From: a virus
IMG/VR virus record: IMGVR_UViG_3300042991_000389
Coordinates: 1 to 22,990 of that record
DNA: 22,990 bases
Strand: one strand, 5' to 3'
Shown here: positions 5,984-13,231 of the stretch, in pieces
How the letters are laid out: each line of letters opens with the position of its first letter
Numbering within the stretch: position 1 is the stretch's first letter
Notes under the pieces: model-generated
Told to the model about the DNA's origin: nothing
Databases searched by the model: none
The model's input: the letters and a program-made list of their open reading frames with translations, nothing else
Translations under genes and position numbers: made by a program

Positions 5984-6847
5984 ATGAAAAATATTAAACA
6001 TATAAATGAATTTTTAAAAATATTAGAAAACAATGATAATAATGTTTTTAAAAATGAAAAAGAATTAAAAACACTTTTAATGCAAAATAAAAATTTTGCT
6101 AAAGGTGATGTTCATCAAGGCTTACTTGATATTTTTTATAGTCATTATTCAAATAACATAGATTATGATGCATTTTTAGAACTCATAAATGAAAAATACG
6201 GTGAGTTGGCAGAATTTTGTGTATTTTTTGCAAGTTACAATTACCAAGTTTGTAACGGTGGACATTTACAATATTTTGATAATGGATATGCAAGTTCAAC
6301 ATCACATGGATTTGGTAGCGAATATAATGATATGGAAAAACACGAATATTTCAAAGAATTATTTATAAAATTAAACTTTAATAATTTATTAAAAAATGGT
6401 AAAACCGCATATGATATAATTTCAGATTTTGATTTAGATTTGATAGACGAAGAAGAAAATTGTGGAAATTGTGGTGGTTCTGGTCAAGAAGAATGTTTTA
6501 ATTGTGAAGGTAATGGTAGAGTTGATTGTGATGTGTGTGGAGGCAATGGAGAAGATGATGATGGAGAACCTTGTGGTAACTGTGATGGTGACGGTCAAAT
6601 AGAATGTGGTGATTGCGATGGTGATGGAAATTACAAATGCGAAGATTGTCACGGTTCTGGTATATATGAAAGTGGAAAACAAATACCAGATAGCGAATCT
6701 TGGTCTAGATTAGATGAAAGATGGTATGAAATTAATGAAAAAGTTATAGAAGAATTCAATAACTATCTAAAATCTCTAACATTAGACGGTAAAAATATAA
6801 TAGAATTGATTGAACTTGCAAAAAGTACTCAAAATTACAATTTATAA
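5984..6847 (+). CDS. Zinc protein with six CxxCxGxG repeats and a DUF4375-like N-terminal region
   Basis: A 287-residue protein. The start MKNIKHINEFLKILEN matches the N-terminal theme of the minus-strand cluster. Residues about 60-130 include YNYQVCNGGHLQYFDNGYAS, which resembles the NGGxxQxFxN core of DUF4375/DMP19-type domains. Residues 160-226 hold six CxxCxGxG motifs beginning at C160, C171, C182, C197, C208 and C219; DnaJ has four of these, binding two zinc ions. There is no J domain and no HPD, so it is not a DnaJ cochaperone; a zinc-bound protein-binding module is the likely role. The C-terminus ends QNYNL, close to the KKYNI tails. The start leader is AAAAATAAATA. Confidence 0.85.
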   Translation: MKNIKHINEFLKILENNDNNVFKNEKELKTLLMQNKNFAKGDVHQGLLDIFYSHYSNNIDYDAFLELINEKYGELAEFCVFFASYNYQVCNGGHLQYFDNGYASSTSHGFGSEYNDMEKHEYFKELFIKLNFNNLLKNGKTAYDIISDFDLDLIDEEENCGNCGGSGQEECFNCEGNGRVDCDVCGGNGEDDDGEPCGNCDGDGQIECGDCDGDGNYKCEDCHGSGIYESGKQIPDSESWSRLDERWYEINEKVIEEFNNYLKSLTLDGKNIIELIELAKSTQNYNL

Positions 6848-6877
6848 AAAAAGAGAAGGTTAAACCTTCTCTTTTTT
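6847..6877. terminator. Bidirectional intrinsic terminator
   Basis: A 14-base-pair perfect hairpin, AAAAAAGAGAAGGT / ACCTTCTCTTTTTT with a 3-base TAA loop, lies between the convergent zinc-protein and PspC genes. The GC-containing stem ends in a T run on both strands, so it can stop transcription from either side. Confidence 0.9.
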
Positions 6878-6878
6878 A

Positions 6879-7127
6879 TTATTTAACCACTTCTGATTCT
6901 GGTTTTGCTTCTACCATTTCTGGCTCAGCAACTTTTAACTTTTCCATTGGCATAACTATCCAAGTAATTATGTATGCTATTAACGATATACCATTAATTA
7001 ATAATAAAGCCACACAAAGTAATCTAACGATTACTGGGTCAATATTAAAATAATTAGCAATTCCACCACATACACCACCAATAATTTTATCGGTTTTTGA
7101 TCTGTAAAGTCTTTTTGTTGTTTCCAT
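6879..7127 (-). CDS. PspC-domain membrane protein
   Basis: An 82-residue protein with a complete PspC domain: RLYRSKTDKIIGGVCGGIANYF, then NIDPVIVRLLCVALLLING and a hydrophobic helix SLIAYIITWIVMPM, with a short acidic Pro/Glu tail. IGGVCGGIAxYFxIDPxxVRL is the family signature. In bacteria PspC proteins sit in the inner membrane and take part in envelope-stress responses; small stand-alone PspC proteins are common in Bacteroidota. In a phage it may stabilise or tune the host membrane during infection, which is inference. Its base composition is slightly less AT-rich than its neighbours, which fits recent capture. It ends at the bidirectional terminator. Confidence 0.92.
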   Translation of the reverse strand: METTKRLYRSKTDKIIGGVCGGIANYFNIDPVIVRLLCVALLLINGISLIAYIITWIVMPMEKLKVAEPEMVEAKPESEVVK

Positions 7128-7140
7128 AATTTTTTTTATT

Positions 7141-7183
7141 TTTAGTAATATGTTTTACATAGTACTATATATTACTTTTGTTT
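7141..7183. promoter_or_regulatory. Putative divergent promoter element upstream of the polymerase fragment
   Basis: The 149-base gap between PspC and the polymerase contains TTTAGTAATA at 7141-7150 and TACTTTTGTTT at 7173-7183. TACTTTTG fits the Bacteroidota -7 element TAnnTTTG and lies 97 bases before the polymerase ATG. The pair repeats the arrangement at 1279-1316, the divergent region upstream of primase, so both replication genes may share a control element. Confidence 0.38.
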
Positions 7184-7276
7184 TTATAAAAAATCGTTTT
7201 TAACATTTTTTAACTAATATTTTATTTAAACATATTTTGTTTTATATCATATAAAAATAAAAACATTTAATATTTA

Positions 7277-8167
7277 ATGACAGCACAAGAAAAACGAGAA
7301 AAAATAGCAGAATTAAAAAAGAAAATTGATACCACTCAAGCAGATTATGATAGAGCAAAAGCTATGCAATTAGCTTTAAAGCTTGTTATTAATGGTACCT
7401 ATGGTGCTTTTGCACACCCAAAATTTGTTTTATCTAACTCACATATTGCTAATGCTATTACAGCTATGGGTCGTGATGTTATACAATATATGTTAAAAAT
7501 GATTGAAAATTATTTTTATAATGAATGGCATTTAGATATTAATGCACATGAAAAATTAGGTTTAGAATATATCGGTGAAAAAAATGGAAAATATTTTCTT
7601 TTAGATAAAAATGGTGAAAACATACATTATCCGCACAATTCATTAGATGAATTATTAAGCAAATTGAATATTTATAGAAATGATTTGATAGAAGATAAAA
7701 AAGAATTAAATGGTTATAATATATTATGCTATAGAAATATTCATGATTTTAGTAATATATCAAAAATACCAAAAGAAGAACCAATAATTATATACGGTGA
7801 TACAGATTCTTGCCACAAAGACACTATTATAATTACAAATAATGGAGAAAAAACAATTGAATATTTTTATAACGAAAACATTAAAAAGGGCTCTGCTGGC
7901 ATAACACTAAAAGGACATGAAAGTGTTTATACAAATGATAAAATATTAAATTATGATGAAAATAAAGGTTTATATTACGCACCAGTAAAAAGAATCATCA
8001 GACACAAGGTTTCTAAAACAAAATGGAAATTAAAAACAAAATCGGGTGAGGAGATTATAGTTACTAATGATCATTCAATGATTGTATTTAGGAATGGTAA
8101 AAAATTAGAAGTTAAACCATCAGAAATATTAAAAACAGATAAAATTCTATCTGTTAGAAAAAAATAA
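7277..8167 (+). CDS. Family B DNA polymerase fragment (fingers to motif C) fused to an N-terminal split intein
   Basis: A 296-residue ORF. Residues 1-34 are charged helices typical of the polymerase fingers. KLVINGTYGAF (K35, N39, Y42, G43) is motif B, KxxxNSxYG with Ser replaced by Gly. Residues 173-178, YGDTDS, are catalytic motif C with both aspartates, followed by CHKDTIIITNNG, the start of an intein. From S178 the sequence reads as the intein's N-terminal half, with block B TNDH at 263-266, and stops at 296. The exonuclease domain and motif A are absent, and the ATG is the first start after an in-frame stop at 7268-7270, so the N-terminus is genuinely short. It functions only if joined to the C-extein at 9522-10352. 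Confidence 0.93.
   Translation: MTAQEKREKIAELKKKIDTTQADYDRAKAMQLALKLVINGTYGAFAHPKFVLSNSHIANAITAMGRDVIQYMLKMIENYFYNEWHLDINAHEKLGLEYIGEKNGKYFLLDKNGENIHYPHNSLDELLSKLNIYRNDLIEDKKELNGYNILCYRNIHDFSNISKIPKEEPIIIYGDTDSCHKDTIIITNNGEKTIEYFYNENIKKGSAGITLKGHESVYTNDKILNYDENKGLYYAPVKRIIRHKVSKTKWKLKTKSGEEIIVTNDHSMIVFRNGKKLEVKPSEILKTDKILSVRKK
7808..8164 (+). other. N-terminal half of a split intein (Int-N, 119 residues)
   Basis: It spans residues 178-296 of the ORF. Taking S178 as residue 1 gives SCHKDT, which puts D5 and T6 of block A at the canonical places (compare CLxxDT), and excision then leaves YGDTD joined to SLYVSF, the standard DTDS-hydrophobic-Y-V polymerase motif. If C179 were residue 1, the product would be DTDSSLYV with one extra Ser. 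Block B is IIVTNDHSMIV with the TxxH pair. The half ends in a normal stop, with two further in-frame stops before the endonuclease ATG. Confidence 0.88.
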
Positions 8168-8206
8168 AATTACTATATTTATATATAGAGATAAACGTAT
8201 CACCAT

Positions 8207-9397
8207 ATGAAACAATATAATAAAAATTGGATAACTTGGTTCAATAAAAATAAAACCAAAAAACTTTATAATGATGTGTTAATAGATATTTTTCCACAAC
8301 ACAAAAGATGTAGAATTTGTGATGGTCCTATATATTTTTATGATTCAACATTTAGTATTAATCGAAACAATGATATATTTCCATTAAAAAAATCTTATTT
8401 ATCAATTAAAAAATTATATAATAACAATTATCATTTAAGTGTATGTGAAGATTGCTTAACAGAAAAATTTTCAGAATATAAAAATATGAATAAATCTAGA
8501 GTCTTTAATAAATTAAATGATATTACAGAATTTGCATTCAATATTCCAAAAGATATTGCTGAAAAATTTAAAAATGAAAATTATAAAGTTACAAAAGATA
8601 ATTTAATAAAAAAATATGGCGAATTAATTGGTAATGAAAGATGGAACTCTTACAAAAATAAACAAGCATACACAAACACCTTTGATTATAAAAATAAAAA
8701 ATATAATTGGACATTAGATAAATTTAAAGATTATAATAAAAGTAGATCAATAACTTTATCAAATTTAATTGATAAACACGGAGAAGAAAATGGTATTAAA
8801 ATTTGGGATGAATATATTATAAAACAAAAAGAAACAAAATCTAAAAAATATGTTATAAATAAATATGGGTTAGAATACTGGATAGCTTTATGTAAGAGTA
8901 AAAAAGTTACAATAAATCATTTTATTGAAAAATTTGGTAAAGAAAAAGGCGAGGAACTTTATATAAATAAAATACATAATAATATTTATTTACCATCAAA
9001 AATATCGGGCGAAGTTTTTGATAGAATTGATATGATATTAGGTAAAAAATATAAAACATATTATTATAAAAAAGATGGATTCGAATTTGGTAAATTACTT
9101 TCTAATGGTAGATATGTTTTTTTAGATTATTATATATTGGATTTAAATATTTGTATAGAATATTATGGCAATGTTTGGCATGCTAATCCTAATTTTTATA
9201 AATATAATGATATACCATTTTCATTCAAAGGTAATAAAAAAATCGCACAAGAAATTTGGTACGATGATAAAGAAAGAATATCACTTTTAAAAAAAGACTT
9301 TAATATAGACACAATTGTTATTTGGGAGACAGATGATATTTCAATTAAAAATATATTAACAAAAATTAAAAAATTAAAAAATGATAAACAAAATTGA
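8207..9397 (+). CDS. Free-standing Vsr/EDxHD-like homing endonuclease lying between split-intein halves
   Basis: A 396-residue protein with its own ATG. The N-terminus has a possible zinc site (C35-x2-C38 and C80-x2-C83). The middle holds repeats around KYGELIGNERW, KHGEENGIKIW and KFGKEKGEELY, which resemble DNA-binding repeats of phage homing endonucleases. The C-terminal nuclease has D307 in VFLDYYILD, E318 in CIEYYG, H325 in VWHANP and D352/D353 in WYDDKERISLL, a spacing like Vsr and the EDxHD enzymes. It should cut intein-less polymerase genes and so spread the intein pieces. The last 17 bases overlap the next ORF. It shares a frame with the N-intein but is separated from it by three stops. 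Confidence 0.85.
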   Translation: MKQYNKNWITWFNKNKTKKLYNDVLIDIFPQHKRCRICDGPIYFYDSTFSINRNNDIFPLKKSYLSIKKLYNNNYHLSVCEDCLTEKFSEYKNMNKSRVFNKLNDITEFAFNIPKDIAEKFKNENYKVTKDNLIKKYGELIGNERWNSYKNKQAYTNTFDYKNKKYNWTLDKFKDYNKSRSITLSNLIDKHGEENGIKIWDEYIIKQKETKSKKYVINKYGLEYWIALCKSKKVTINHFIEKFGKEKGEELYINKIHNNIYLPSKISGEVFDRIDMILGKKYKTYYYKKDGFEFGKLLSNGRYVFLDYYILDLNICIEYYGNVWHANPNFYKYNDIPFSFKGNKKIAQEIWYDDKERISLLKKDFNIDTIVIWETDDISIKNILTKIKKLKNDKQN

Positions 9398-9521
9398 ATA
9401 CTATTTTGATGATATAGAATCGTGTGAAATGATAGGTGAATTTGAAGATGAGTATGTTTATGATATTGAAGTAGATGATAATACTCATACTTTTATTGGT
9501 AATAATATATTAGTTCATAAT
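9381..9521 (+). other. C-terminal half of a split intein (Int-C, 47 residues)
   Basis: Block F reads VYDIEVDDNTHTFIGNN and block G reads ILVHN, with the penultimate His and terminal Asn needed for branch resolution, followed by Ser as the +1 nucleophile. All C-terminal splicing residues are present, so activity is expected. The size (47) together with the 119-residue N-half is typical of natural split inteins with no endonuclease domain of their own. Confidence 0.92.
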
Positions 9522-10352
9522 TCTTTATATGTATCTTTTTCACCAGTAATGAAATCTTGCAATTTTAAAGGTGATGAATTAGATTTCATTTTACACTTAG
9601 ATAGAACGGTTATTAAAAAGAGATTCACAAAATATCTTGATGAATATGCTGAAAGATTTGGTGTTAAAAATCTACACGACTTTGAGCTTGAAACTATAAA
9701 TAGATCTGCTTTACACATACAGAAAAAGCATTATATAAATAACGTAGTATTTGAAGATGGTATTTTTTATGAAAATTTATCATATTTTTATCCAAAAGGG
9801 GTTGAAATTGTCAAATCATCAACACCACCATTTGTAAGAGAAAATATTTATGACTTTTTAAAATATATATTTGCAAATCCAAATAATATAAATATTAGAA
9901 AAATATTAACATTAGTTAAAGATTTGAAAAAACAATTCATGATGGCAGACATTGAAGCAATAAGTATGACTACCAGTTGCTCTAACTATCAAACAAAGGT
10001 TATAGATGATGTTACTGATGTTGTTACTGTTAAAGGAGCACATTTTGGTGTTAAAGCGGCAGCATTACATAATTATTTATTAAATAAAAACTCTGAATAT
10101 AAAACTAAATATGATAATATAAGAGGTGGTAGAGTTAAATATTATTATTGTAATCACCCAAAAAATAATGTTTTTGCATATGCTAGAAGTTTTCATCCAT
10201 ATGAAATAGTAGAAAAAGAAAATCTTCGTATAGATTATGATGAACAATTTGATATTTGTATGTTAAATGTTATCAACAGATTTCTAGAGCCAATTGGACT
10301 ACCAACAATTAATAAAAGATTATCAGTTTTAAACTCAATATTTTCAATATAA
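9381..10352 (+). CDS. C-terminal split intein fused to family B DNA polymerase palm/thumb
   Basis: A 323-residue ORF. Residues 1-47 are the intein C-terminal half and residue S48 starts the extein SLYVSFSPVMK, the continuation of motif C. Downstream, KKHYINNVVFEDG is the KKRY-type motif and YPKGVEIVKSSTPPFVR is the conserved strand-loop of the polymerase C-terminal palm and thumb, followed by a normal thumb-length tail. Trans-splicing with the upstream half would give a polypeptide of about 453 residues (177 plus 276) with motifs B and C and the thumb. Its ATG lies within the last codons of the endonuclease gene after an A-rich leader. It is followed after 17 bases by the sliding clamp. Confidence 0.93.
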   Translation: MINKIEYYFDDIESCEMIGEFEDEYVYDIEVDDNTHTFIGNNILVHNSLYVSFSPVMKSCNFKGDELDFILHLDRTVIKKRFTKYLDEYAERFGVKNLHDFELETINRSALHIQKKHYINNVVFEDGIFYENLSYFYPKGVEIVKSSTPPFVRENIYDFLKYIFANPNNINIRKILTLVKDLKKQFMMADIEAISMTTSCSNYQTKVIDDVTDVVTVKGAHFGVKAAALHNYLLNKNSEYKTKYDNIRGGRVKYYYCNHPKNNVFAYARSFHPYEIVEKENLRIDYDEQFDICMLNVINRFLEPIGLPTINKRLSVLNSIFSI

Positions 10353-10369
10353 AAAAAAATAAAAATTAT

Positions 10370-11131
10370 ATGTCAAATATATCTTATAAATTCACAATGT
10401 CAATACAACAATTAAAATTTTTCTTGGACAAAGTTCATGATTTATTATCAATTGACAACGAAATATTAATAAAGATAAATAAAGATAAGACTTTATTATA
10501 CTCAATTGTTGGTGAAAAAATGAACGTTAATGCTTTCAAATCATTTATATACAATACAAATGAATTATTTTCTTTTGATAATGATTTAGAAAAAGAAATT
10601 AGATTCATAGTTACAGGAGGCAAGAAATTTGAAGATACGTTAAAACATTATATTGATTATGATGAAGAGATAAATTGTGAACTTTTTATGAATGACGATA
10701 CTTACGCTGACAATTTTAAATTAAAAAATACAACATTAAATTTAAGTATTGGCGGTGGTGATATTAGAGGAATGAATACTACTATTGATATAGAAAAGAT
10801 TAATAGTACTTTAAATAAAGATAATATAGATTTTAAATTCATATTAGATAAAAATTCATTTGCTAAAATAAAGAAAATAGGAGCGGTTGATAACGAAAAC
10901 GATATTTTATATTTGCATATAAAAGATAACAAAATATCAATTGGCGAAGGTAATTGGGATCTTAAAATCAGTGATGTTGAACACGAAGATACTTCAATTT
11001 CATTTCCTAAAAAATATTTTAAATCTATAACATTTACAGAAGAAACTATAAATGTCTATGTTTTTGATACATTTCTATTAATAGATAATAATAATACAAG
11101 TTTATTGATAGCATTAGAATTAACAATATAA
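10370..11131 (+). CDS. Probable DNA polymerase sliding clamp, T4 gp45-like
   Basis: A 253-residue protein directly after the polymerase. The pattern fits a two-domain phage clamp: alternating strands and helices without catalytic motifs (ISYKFTMSIQQLKFFLDKV; ILIKINKDKTLLYSIVGEK; FKFILDKNSFAKIKKIGAV; ILYLHIKDNKISIGEGNWDL), acidic overall, with a C-terminal strand LLIALELTI. T4 gp45 has 228 residues. The clamp would encircle DNA and hold the polymerase, and in T4 it also activates late transcription. Sequence similarity in this family is low, so the call leans on its position beside the polymerase and on the fold-like pattern. It converges on the terminase gene with 5 bases between stops. Confidence 0.7.
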   Translation: MSNISYKFTMSIQQLKFFLDKVHDLLSIDNEILIKINKDKTLLYSIVGEKMNVNAFKSFIYNTNELFSFDNDLEKEIRFIVTGGKKFEDTLKHYIDYDEEINCELFMNDDTYADNFKLKNTTLNLSIGGGDIRGMNTTIDIEKINSTLNKDNIDFKFILDKNSFAKIKKIGAVDNENDILYLHIKDNKISIGEGNWDLKISDVEHEDTSISFPKKYFKSITFTEETINVYVFDTFLLIDNNNTSLLIALELTI

Positions 11132-11136
11132 CACAA

Positions 11137-13215
11137 TTAACGACCTGGATATCTAAATATTTCAGGTCTTCTTCTATTATACACCTTACTATAAGCACCA
11201 ACCAAACTATTGTTATTAATTGATTTGCTTGTAATATTTTCTATATATCTCAAAGCATCACCCTGTAAATCATTATTAACATATAAATCTATTAAATTTT
11301 TAAAACCTATAGTATCAAAACAAGTTGACAACGTTACTGTACTCATTACAACATCATCATTACCACTCTCAGCTTTATATGTTATATTACCAGCATTTGT
11401 TTCGTGTTTACTAAATGTAGTTATTTCATTTATATTAATATCACTATGTAATACCATTCTTCTATTTCTAATAGATTGTTGAAATTCTTTATCTATAATT
11501 AAATGCTTATCTTTATTTAATTTCAAACCAATTTTACCAACAATATCTTCTTTATTGTGTTTATATCTTAAAAATATAGAATTTGAATAATTATTTTCAC
11601 TATCAAACACATTTGGTAAATGAGCTAAAAATTCAGCACCATATGTATTATATTCCAATACAGCTTTAACTCTTTCTGGATCTAATAACTCAAAAGCTAT
11701 TAAATAAAAAATATGAGCAACCTCCCTAATTGAATAAATATTATTTCTGAATAATCCTATTTGCTCAATTTTAAACAATTCATATAAATTATCATATTTA
11801 TATTTTTCTATTTCTTTTTTATCTCTCAGCATTATTCTGAATATATTAAGTACAGAATAATCCTTAGCTAAACCTTCTGATAAATCTATGGATATAACAG
11901 AATAATATTCCTTTGCTCTCAAAGGATTAAAAAGATCAAGATCCCTTACAAATTTTAATGATTCATATGGAATATTTAATTTTTTAAATTGAGGAAAATC
12001 AATATAATCAAATGGTAATTGTTTAGATTTTAATAAATCTATTGTTTCTTTATTAAATAAAATCTTATCACCTGTAACAAAATGTAATCCGTATTCTTGA
12101 TCAAATTTTTCAGCAGAACCTATTAATTTTGTTTCTTCTTCTTGCCAATTTGAAACAAGTGCAAATTCTTGTAATGGTATACCATTTATTCTAATTTTTC
12201 TAATATTATCAATATATGTCTTTTCATCTTCTACATCATATTTAACACAATCAATAATATCATCACCAACATGTCTTTTATATAATGTAATATCATATTT
12301 TTCCCTTATTTCTCTTAATATAGAAGATTTTGATAAACCATATTTCTTTATTTTAAAATCTAATATTTTTATTTTAGTATCTTCTCTACCATCTACTTGA
12401 TTCCAATAAACTCTCATTGCTTTATATGGATTCTTCATCGGATCATCATCAGGCAATTCTGCAGCAGTTATCAGCTCCCAAAACATATTATATCCATTTG
12501 GTGTTGATGTTATTATAATTCTTGAATTGTTTATAGATGATACTACTGGTACAATTGCACCATAGTAATCTCTAATAAAATTATCTGGAATGTGAGCAAA
12601 CTCATCAAGATATAACAAGTCAATAGTAAAACCGATTGATGGTTCTTTTGTTCTATTTTCTGTTTGTATTCTTGAATTATTTTCAAATGAAACTTGTGTT
12701 TCACTCCAGTTGGTAACACCCTTTTTCAAAAAGAATGGTAACAATTTATAAATATCTTTAATTTTTCTAATAATTTCTTTAACTGTTTTTCCCTTATTTG
12801 CAACTATCATACAACCTTTATCATCATTAAACATGACAAAATGTAATATAGCAATTGCAGCGGAAACTGTTTTGCCAACCTGTCTTGAGGCCATTAAAAT
12901 ACACCTTGAATTTTTTGTATAAAGATCTATAATATCCTTTTGATATTCGCGTAGTTTCATTTGACCAATAGAACCATCTTCCAATTTAATTTTACAATAA
13001 TTATCAGCAAAATAATGAATATTAATTTTACATTTAATATATTCTTCGAATTCGCTATCTGACATAGCAAATGTTAAATTTGGTTTTCTAATACCTTTTA
13101 AATTACTAAACCAAATTTTTTCATATCTTTTTAATATTTTACCTAGATTATCTCTCTGTTCTATTTCTTCAACTATCTCACTGGTGAGAATAAATTCTTC
13201 GATTTTTTCTGACAT
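11137..13215 (-). CDS. Terminase large subunit, T4 gp17-like
   Basis: A 692-residue packaging motor that uses ATP to drive DNA into the prohead and cuts concatemers. The ATPase shows LREYQKDII (adenine-side motif, near 88-96), Walker A SRQVGKT at 110-116, Walker B LLYLDEFAH with D204 and E205, and the coupling motif STPNG at 237-241. The nuclease domain (RNase H fold) shows D444 in ISIDLSEG, E521 in LEYNTYG and D620/D621 in NDDVVM, the expected three acidic positions. It is longer than T4 gp17 (610), with extra sequence between ATPase and nuclease at about 280-430. It is the last gene of the leftward structural block, 16 bases after gp25. No intein is present. Confidence 0.96.
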   Translation of the reverse strand: MSEKIEEFILTSEIVEEIEQRDNLGKILKRYEKIWFSNLKGIRKPNLTFAMSDSEFEEYIKCKINIHYFADNYCKIKLEDGSIGQMKLREYQKDIIDLYTKNSRCILMASRQVGKTVSAAIAILHFVMFNDDKGCMIVANKGKTVKEIIRKIKDIYKLLPFFLKKGVTNWSETQVSFENNSRIQTENRTKEPSIGFTIDLLYLDEFAHIPDNFIRDYYGAIVPVVSSINNSRIIITSTPNGYNMFWELITAAELPDDDPMKNPYKAMRVYWNQVDGREDTKIKILDFKIKKYGLSKSSILREIREKYDITLYKRHVGDDIIDCVKYDVEDEKTYIDNIRKIRINGIPLQEFALVSNWQEEETKLIGSAEKFDQEYGLHFVTGDKILFNKETIDLLKSKQLPFDYIDFPQFKKLNIPYESLKFVRDLDLFNPLRAKEYYSVISIDLSEGLAKDYSVLNIFRIMLRDKKEIEKYKYDNLYELFKIEQIGLFRNNIYSIREVAHIFYLIAFELLDPERVKAVLEYNTYGAEFLAHLPNVFDSENNYSNSIFLRYKHNKEDIVGKIGLKLNKDKHLIIDKEFQQSIRNRRMVLHSDININEITTFSKHETNAGNITYKAESGNDDVVMSTVTLSTCFDTIGFKNLIDLYVNNDLQGDALRYIENITSKSINNNSLVGAYSKVYNRRRPEIFRYPGR

Positions 13216-13231
13216 TTTTATAAACTATTTT

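Noticed and set aside
6466-6660. Short DNA repeats at regular spacing that could look like a CRISPR or tandem array
   Set aside because: They are the degenerate codons of six CxxCxGxG motifs; the repeats are not exact and there are no unique spacers.
6434-6682. Minus-strand ORF of 82 residues opposite the zinc protein
   Set aside because: Its Thr/Ile/Phe-rich low-complexity product is the shadow of the Gly/Asp/Cys codon repeats of the plus-strand gene.
7811-9521. A normal contiguous intein with an internal endonuclease broken by sequencing errors
   Set aside because: Three in-frame stops precede the endonuclease ATG, the endonuclease has its own start leader, the C-half is in another frame with its own ATG, and the endonuclease is Vsr-like rather than the usual LAGLIDADG domain.
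11146-11168. CCTGG...CAGG inverted repeat at the end of the terminase gene as a terminator for the clamp
   Set aside because: Only four clean base pairs, a mismatch and no T run; it lies inside coding sequence.
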